Source: Peterkaempfera bronchialis (GTDB lineage: Bacteria; Actinomycetota; Actinomycetes; Streptomycetales; Streptomycetaceae). Taken from it: a stretch of 64,000 nucleotides of DNA. The stretch lies in assembly GCF_003258605.2 (NCBI RefSeq), contig NZ_CP031264.1, positions 2,418,001-2,482,000 of the forward strand. The letters are read 5' to 3'. Under the pieces are notes generated by a model that saw nothing but the letters and a program-made list of their open reading frames with translations, searched no databases and was not told where the DNA came from. The position numbers and the translations under genes are program-made. Positions 61,237 to 64,000 of the stretch are shown piece after piece (the first letter of the stretch is position 1; each line of letters starts with the position of its first letter).

Positions 61237-62739
61237 ATGGCGTCCATCCAGACGCAACCGGCCACTCCGCCGGTCCCGGGCCGCAGCACGACCTTCCTGG
61301 GCCATCCGCGCGGCCTGGCCACCCTGTTCATGACGGAGCTGTGGGAGCGTTTCAGCTTCTACGGCATGCGGGCCCTGCTGGTGCTCTACCTGGTGGCGCC
61401 GACCGCCAAGGGCGGGCTGGGCTTCGACCTGGCCACCGCGACCGCCGTCTACAGCGTCTACAACGCCATGGTCTATCTGCTGGCGCTGCCCGGCGGCTGG
61501 GCCGCCGACCGGCTCTGGGGGGCGCGTCGCGCGGTGGCCATCGCCGGGGCGGTCATCATGACGGGCCACTTCCTGCTGGCGGTACCGGCGACCGCGTCGT
61601 TCTTCGCGGGCCTGGTCCTGATCGCCGCCGGTTCCGGGCTGCTGAAGTCCAATATCTCGACCATGGTCGGCCACCTCTACGACGGCCCGGAGGACCCGCG
61701 CCGCGACGGCGGCTTCACGATCTTCTACATGGGCATCAACCTGGGCGCCTTTGTGGCGCCGCTGGCCATCGGCACGGTCGGCGAGAAGGTCGACTGGCAC
61801 CTGGGCTTCGCGATGGCCGGGGTCGGCATGGCGCTCGGCCTGACCCAGTACCTGCTGGGCAGCCGCCATCTGAGCGCGCGCAGCAGCGTGGTGCCCGCGC
61901 CGCTGACCGCCCCGGAGCGGACCGTGCTGCTGCGCAAGGCCGGCTTCTGGGCGCTGCTCGCGGTGGTCTTCTACGGGGTGGTGGCGCTGTCCGGCCGCTT
62001 CACCCTCGCCTGGGCGATGTGGCCGCTGACCGTGGCCGGTCTGGCGATCCCGGCGTACTACCTGCTGCGCATCAAGCGGGACCGGGACCTGAGCGCGGCC
62101 GAGCAGTCCAGGATGACCGGCTACATCTGGTTCTTCCTGGCGGCGGCGGCCTTCTGGATGATCTACGACCAGTCGGGCTCCACGCTCAACCTCTTCGCCG
62201 AGAACAACACCTCGTCGACGGTCTTCGGCCTCGGCTTCCCGGCCAGCTGGTTCCAGTCGCTCAACCCGCTGCTGATCATGGCGCTGGCGCCGCTCTTCGC
62301 CTGGCTCTGGGTGGCGCTGGCCCGCCGGGCGAAGGAGCCCGGCACCACGGTGAAGTTCTCCTACGGCCTGCTGCTGATCGGGGCCTCGTTCCTGGTGATG
62401 ATGCTGGCGCAGGCGGCCGCCTCGGACGGCACCAGGGTGAGCCCGCTCTGGCTGGCCGTGGTCTATCTGATCCAGACGGTCGGCGAACTCTGCCTCTCCC
62501 CGGTGGGCCTCTCGGTGACCACCAAGCTGGCGCCGCGCAAGTACGCCAGCCAGATGATGGGCGTCTGGTTCCTCGCCGTCACCGCCGGTGACTGCGTCAC
62601 CGCGCTGGTGCAGCTGGCCGGTGCCGACATCGAGAGCCGGTCGTACTTCGCCTTCCAGGGCGGGCTGGCGCTGCTGGCCGGGGTGGCGGTGGCGCTCTAC
62701 CGGCGCCGGGTGGCCGGGCTGATGGACGGCGTGCACTAG
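61237..62739 (+). CDS. Proton-dependent oligopeptide transporter (POT/PTR2 family)
   Basis: This 500-residue importer takes up di- and tripeptides with protons. It has about 12-14 hydrophobic helices, the ExxER-type motif in MTELWERFSFYGMRALLVLY, the PTR2 signature GGFTIFYMGINLGAFVAPLA, and the DQSGSTLNLFAENN segment. Start at MASIQTQPATPP is chosen because AAGGAA lies upstream and homology begins shortly after; ATG 61183 in the same frame is an alternative. A palindrome near the promoter suggests local regulation. Its last codons are repeated in 15-bp units. Confidence 0.94.
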   Translation: MASIQTQPATPPVPGRSTTFLGHPRGLATLFMTELWERFSFYGMRALLVLYLVAPTAKGGLGFDLATATAVYSVYNAMVYLLALPGGWAADRLWGARRAVAIAGAVIMTGHFLLAVPATASFFAGLVLIAAGSGLLKSNISTMVGHLYDGPEDPRRDGGFTIFYMGINLGAFVAPLAIGTVGEKVDWHLGFAMAGVGMALGLTQYLLGSRHLSARSSVVPAPLTAPERTVLLRKAGFWALLAVVFYGVVALSGRFTLAWAMWPLTVAGLAIPAYYLLRIKRDRDLSAAEQSRMTGYIWFFLAAAAFWMIYDQSGSTLNLFAENNTSSTVFGLGFPASWFQSLNPLLIMALAPLFAWLWVALARRAKEPGTTVKFSYGLLLIGASFLVMMLAQAAASDGTRVSPLWLAVVYLIQTVGELCLSPVGLSVTTKLAPRKYASQMMGVWFLAVTAGDCVTALVQLAGADIESRSYFAFQGGLALLAGVAVALYRRRVAGLMDGVH

Positions 62740-62785
62740 GACGGCGTCTACTGAGGCTGCGTGTACTGAGGCTGCGTGCGACTGA
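62725..62785 (+). repeat. 15-bp repeat of the peptide transporter stop-codon region
   Basis: GACGGCGTGCACTAG (end of the gene), GACGGCGTCTACTGA, GGCTGCGTGTACTGA and a 16-bp GGCTGCGTGCGACTGA follow one another. Each ends in a stop codon; the first three are in frame. Confidence 0.88.
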
Positions 62786-62794
62786 GGCGGGGCA

Positions 62795-62834
62795 CGGCAG
62801 GGGCCGGTACGGGCGTCCGTACCGGCCCCTGCCG
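62795..62834. terminator. Terminator between peptide transporter and anti-sigma kinase genes
   Basis: A perfect 18-bp stem (CGGCAGGGGCCGGTACGG and complement) with GCGT loop lies in the convergent gap. Confidence 0.88.
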
Positions 62835-62846
62835 CAGCCAGCTGCC

Positions 62847-63365
62847 TCAGGAGCGGGCCCAGGGGGCGTCCAGCTCCACCCAGACGGTCTTGCCGTGCCC
62901 GGCGGAGCCGTCGCGGTCGGCGGGCGGGCGGCCCGCCACCCCCCAGTCGCGGCTCAGCCGGCCCACGATGTGCAGGCCATGGCCGCCGGGCTTGCCGCGC
63001 TCATGGGGTTTGCGGGGCTCGGGGGGGACCGGGTTGGCGTCGGCCACCTCGATCCGCAGGGTGTCGTCGGTGCAGTGCAGCAGCAGCTCCTGCGGGCCGC
63101 CGGCGTGCAGGCAGGCATTGGTCACCAGTTCCGAGACCACCAGCAGCACATCCTCGGCGACCGCCAGCTCCTCGTCGTCCTCGGCGGGCAGCCACCGCCA
63201 GTCCTCCAGCGCCCCCCGGGTGAAGTCGCGGCTCCGGGCGACCACGCCCCTGGTCCCGGCCAGGGCCAGCCGCCGCACCTGCCCGCCCGGTGGCAGGACC
63301 ACCCGCCTGCCACGGTCGCCGGGGGTGCGGGGATCCTCCGGCACCCGAGGCCGGATGGTGCTCAT
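62847..63365 (-). CDS. RsbW-like anti-sigma factor / serine kinase (HATPase)
   Basis: This 172-residue GHKL ATPase has ELAVAEDVLLVVSELVTNAC (N box), RIEVADANPVPPEPRKPHER and GGHGLHIVGRLSRDWGVAGR (G2 box). Such proteins bind a sigma factor and phosphorylate an STAS antagonist. GGAGGGGCGGC precedes the ATG. An STAS gene lies 143 bp upstream on the same strand, so the two likely form a partner-switching pair; the target sigma factor is not in the window. Confidence 0.9.
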   Translation of the reverse strand: MSTIRPRVPEDPRTPGDRGRRVVLPPGGQVRRLALAGTRGVVARSRDFTRGALEDWRWLPAEDDEELAVAEDVLLVVSELVTNACLHAGGPQELLLHCTDDTLRIEVADANPVPPEPRKPHERGKPGGHGLHIVGRLSRDWGVAGRPPADRDGSAGHGKTVWVELDAPWARS

Positions 63366-63508
63366 GCCGCCCCTCCGTTCCCATGCGTCCCGCACCGTGC
63401 GGGCGGCCGTGCGACCGTGCCCGCCACTGATGCCGCACACGCCCGCCCGACCCCCACCGGTCGGGTTCTGCTGGCACTCCTGCCCGCACTTTGCCGACGG
63501 ATGCACAT

Positions 63509-63940
63509 CTACCGATCCGCCAGCGCCTCGTCGAGGGAGCCATGCACCTGGAAGACCGTCTCGGCCCCTGTGATCTCGAACACTCGCGCCACGGCCGGGC
63601 GCATGGCCGCCAGATGGACGGCACCGCCCGTCTGCTGGGCCCGCAGCCGGGCCGCCAGCAGCACATTGAGACCGGTCGAGTCGCAGAACAGCAGCTCCGA
63701 GCAGTCGACCACCAGCCGGTCTACCCCCCGGTCGAGAGCGCTCTCCAGCGGCTCCCGGAGCAGAGCGGCGGTGTCGTGGTCCAGCTCCCCCGCCGGGGCG
63801 ACGACCACACTGCCGCCGACGGAGCGCACCGCCACGCTGAGCCGCTCGCCGGCCGCGCCGGCCGCATCTCCCGACGTCAGGCCCACAGCATCGCCTCCCG
63901 GACCTTGCGAACCGGACATACCGGCTGATCCACGGTCCAT
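63509..63940 (-). CDS. STAS-domain anti-anti-sigma factor (RsbV/SpoIIAA-like)
   Basis: This 143-residue protein has a STAS domain (about 35-140) with the phosphorylatable serine in LLFCDSTGLNVLLAARL, preceded by VDRLVVDCSE. When unphosphorylated it would sequester the RsbW-like kinase. The N-terminal 30 residues are Gly/Ala-rich. ATG at 63940 is chosen because GGGAGG lies 6 nt upstream; an ATG ten codons earlier and one seven codons later are weaker. The SpoIIE-type phosphatase at 11 kb is the kind of enzyme that reactivates such antagonists. Confidence 0.88.
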   Translation of the reverse strand: MDRGSAGMSGSQGPGGDAVGLTSGDAAGAAGERLSVAVRSVGGSVVVAPAGELDHDTAALLREPLESALDRGVDRLVVDCSELLFCDSTGLNVLLAARLRAQQTGGAVHLAAMRPAVARVFEITGAETVFQVHGSLDEALADR

Positions 63941-64000
63941 CAATGACCTCCCGGCGCCATCATCCCCCATCTCCCCGGGCGATGAACTCGGCTTGCATCC

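Overview
This 64 kb window is high-GC actinobacterial chromosome, most likely from a Streptomycetaceae genus (Streptomyces, Kitasatospora or Streptacidiphilus). The evidence is the G/C-ending codon use, frequent GTG starts, a WhiB sporulation regulator with a BldD-like promoter site, F420 biosynthesis genes, four LytR-CpsA-Psr (LCP) proteins, CebR and DasR type operators, and long perfect GC hairpins used as terminators. No rRNA, tRNA, CRISPR, transposase or prophage gene was found. I know of a similar core gene order in other streptomycetes, so this looks like core chromosome with local decay and repeat expansion rather than an island.

Layout. 0-3 kb: a SpoIIM-like membrane protein divergent from an RDD protein, then a hypothetical gene. 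3-11 kb, minus strand: phosphomannomutase, Trm112-like protein, SIS isomerase, ManA, cation efflux protein and S-adenosylhomocysteinase, broken by a 45-bp minisatellite. 11-16.7 kb: a PAS-GAF-SpoIIE phosphatase, a DUF3499 protein, a metallopeptidase-like protein, and a quinone oxidoreductase/TetR pair sharing an operator. 16.7-22.7 kb: a DUF5719 protein, a giant membrane glycosyltransferase and WhiB. 23-26.4 kb: a leaderless cysteine-rich leader peptide, cysteine dioxygenase, and cofD-fbiB. 26.7-29.9 kb: a DNA glycosylase, a PGRP amidase and a TIGR03089 protein. 30-38.6 kb: three LCP genes (the middle one frameshifted), an acyltransferase, a glycosyltransferase and a nucleotidyltransferase with a partial tandem copy. 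38.7-44 kb: an FtsX/LolD-type ABC exporter and a fourth LCP. 44-53 kb: a secreted GH3-CBM2 glucosidase with CebR boxes, an M24 peptidase, a decayed PNPOx gene, an acyl-CoA dehydrogenase, UDP-glucose dehydrogenase, a CoA-binding protein and a secreted GH18 chitinase with DasR-like sites. 53-64 kb: a truncated Uma2 gene, NsrR with flavohaemoglobin, purK-purE-dipeptidase, GtrA, a two-component system, a peptide transporter, and an anti-anti-sigma/anti-sigma kinase pair.

How the genes fit together. Much of the window serves the cell envelope: mannose and glucose sugar supply (manA, manB, UDP-glucose dehydrogenase), glycosyltransferases, GtrA, four LCP ligases and a peptidoglycan amidase. The rest covers development and stress switching (whiB, SpoIIE phosphatase, RsbV/RsbW-like pair, nsrR-hmp) and nutrient scavenging (chitinase, glucosidase, peptide transporter, dipeptidase).

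The most unusual signal is a recurrent one. At five genes (fbiB, hmp, purK, a sensor kinase and a peptide transporter) the last codons, including the stop codon, are tandemly repeated downstream in units of 14, 15 or 34 bp. Other tandem expansions lie inside cofD, the quinone oxidoreductase and an LCP gene. This suggests a genome prone to tandem-repeat growth, with possible stacked stop codons at gene ends. The gene-free start of the window (26-295) and its last 60 bases hold nothing I can assign.
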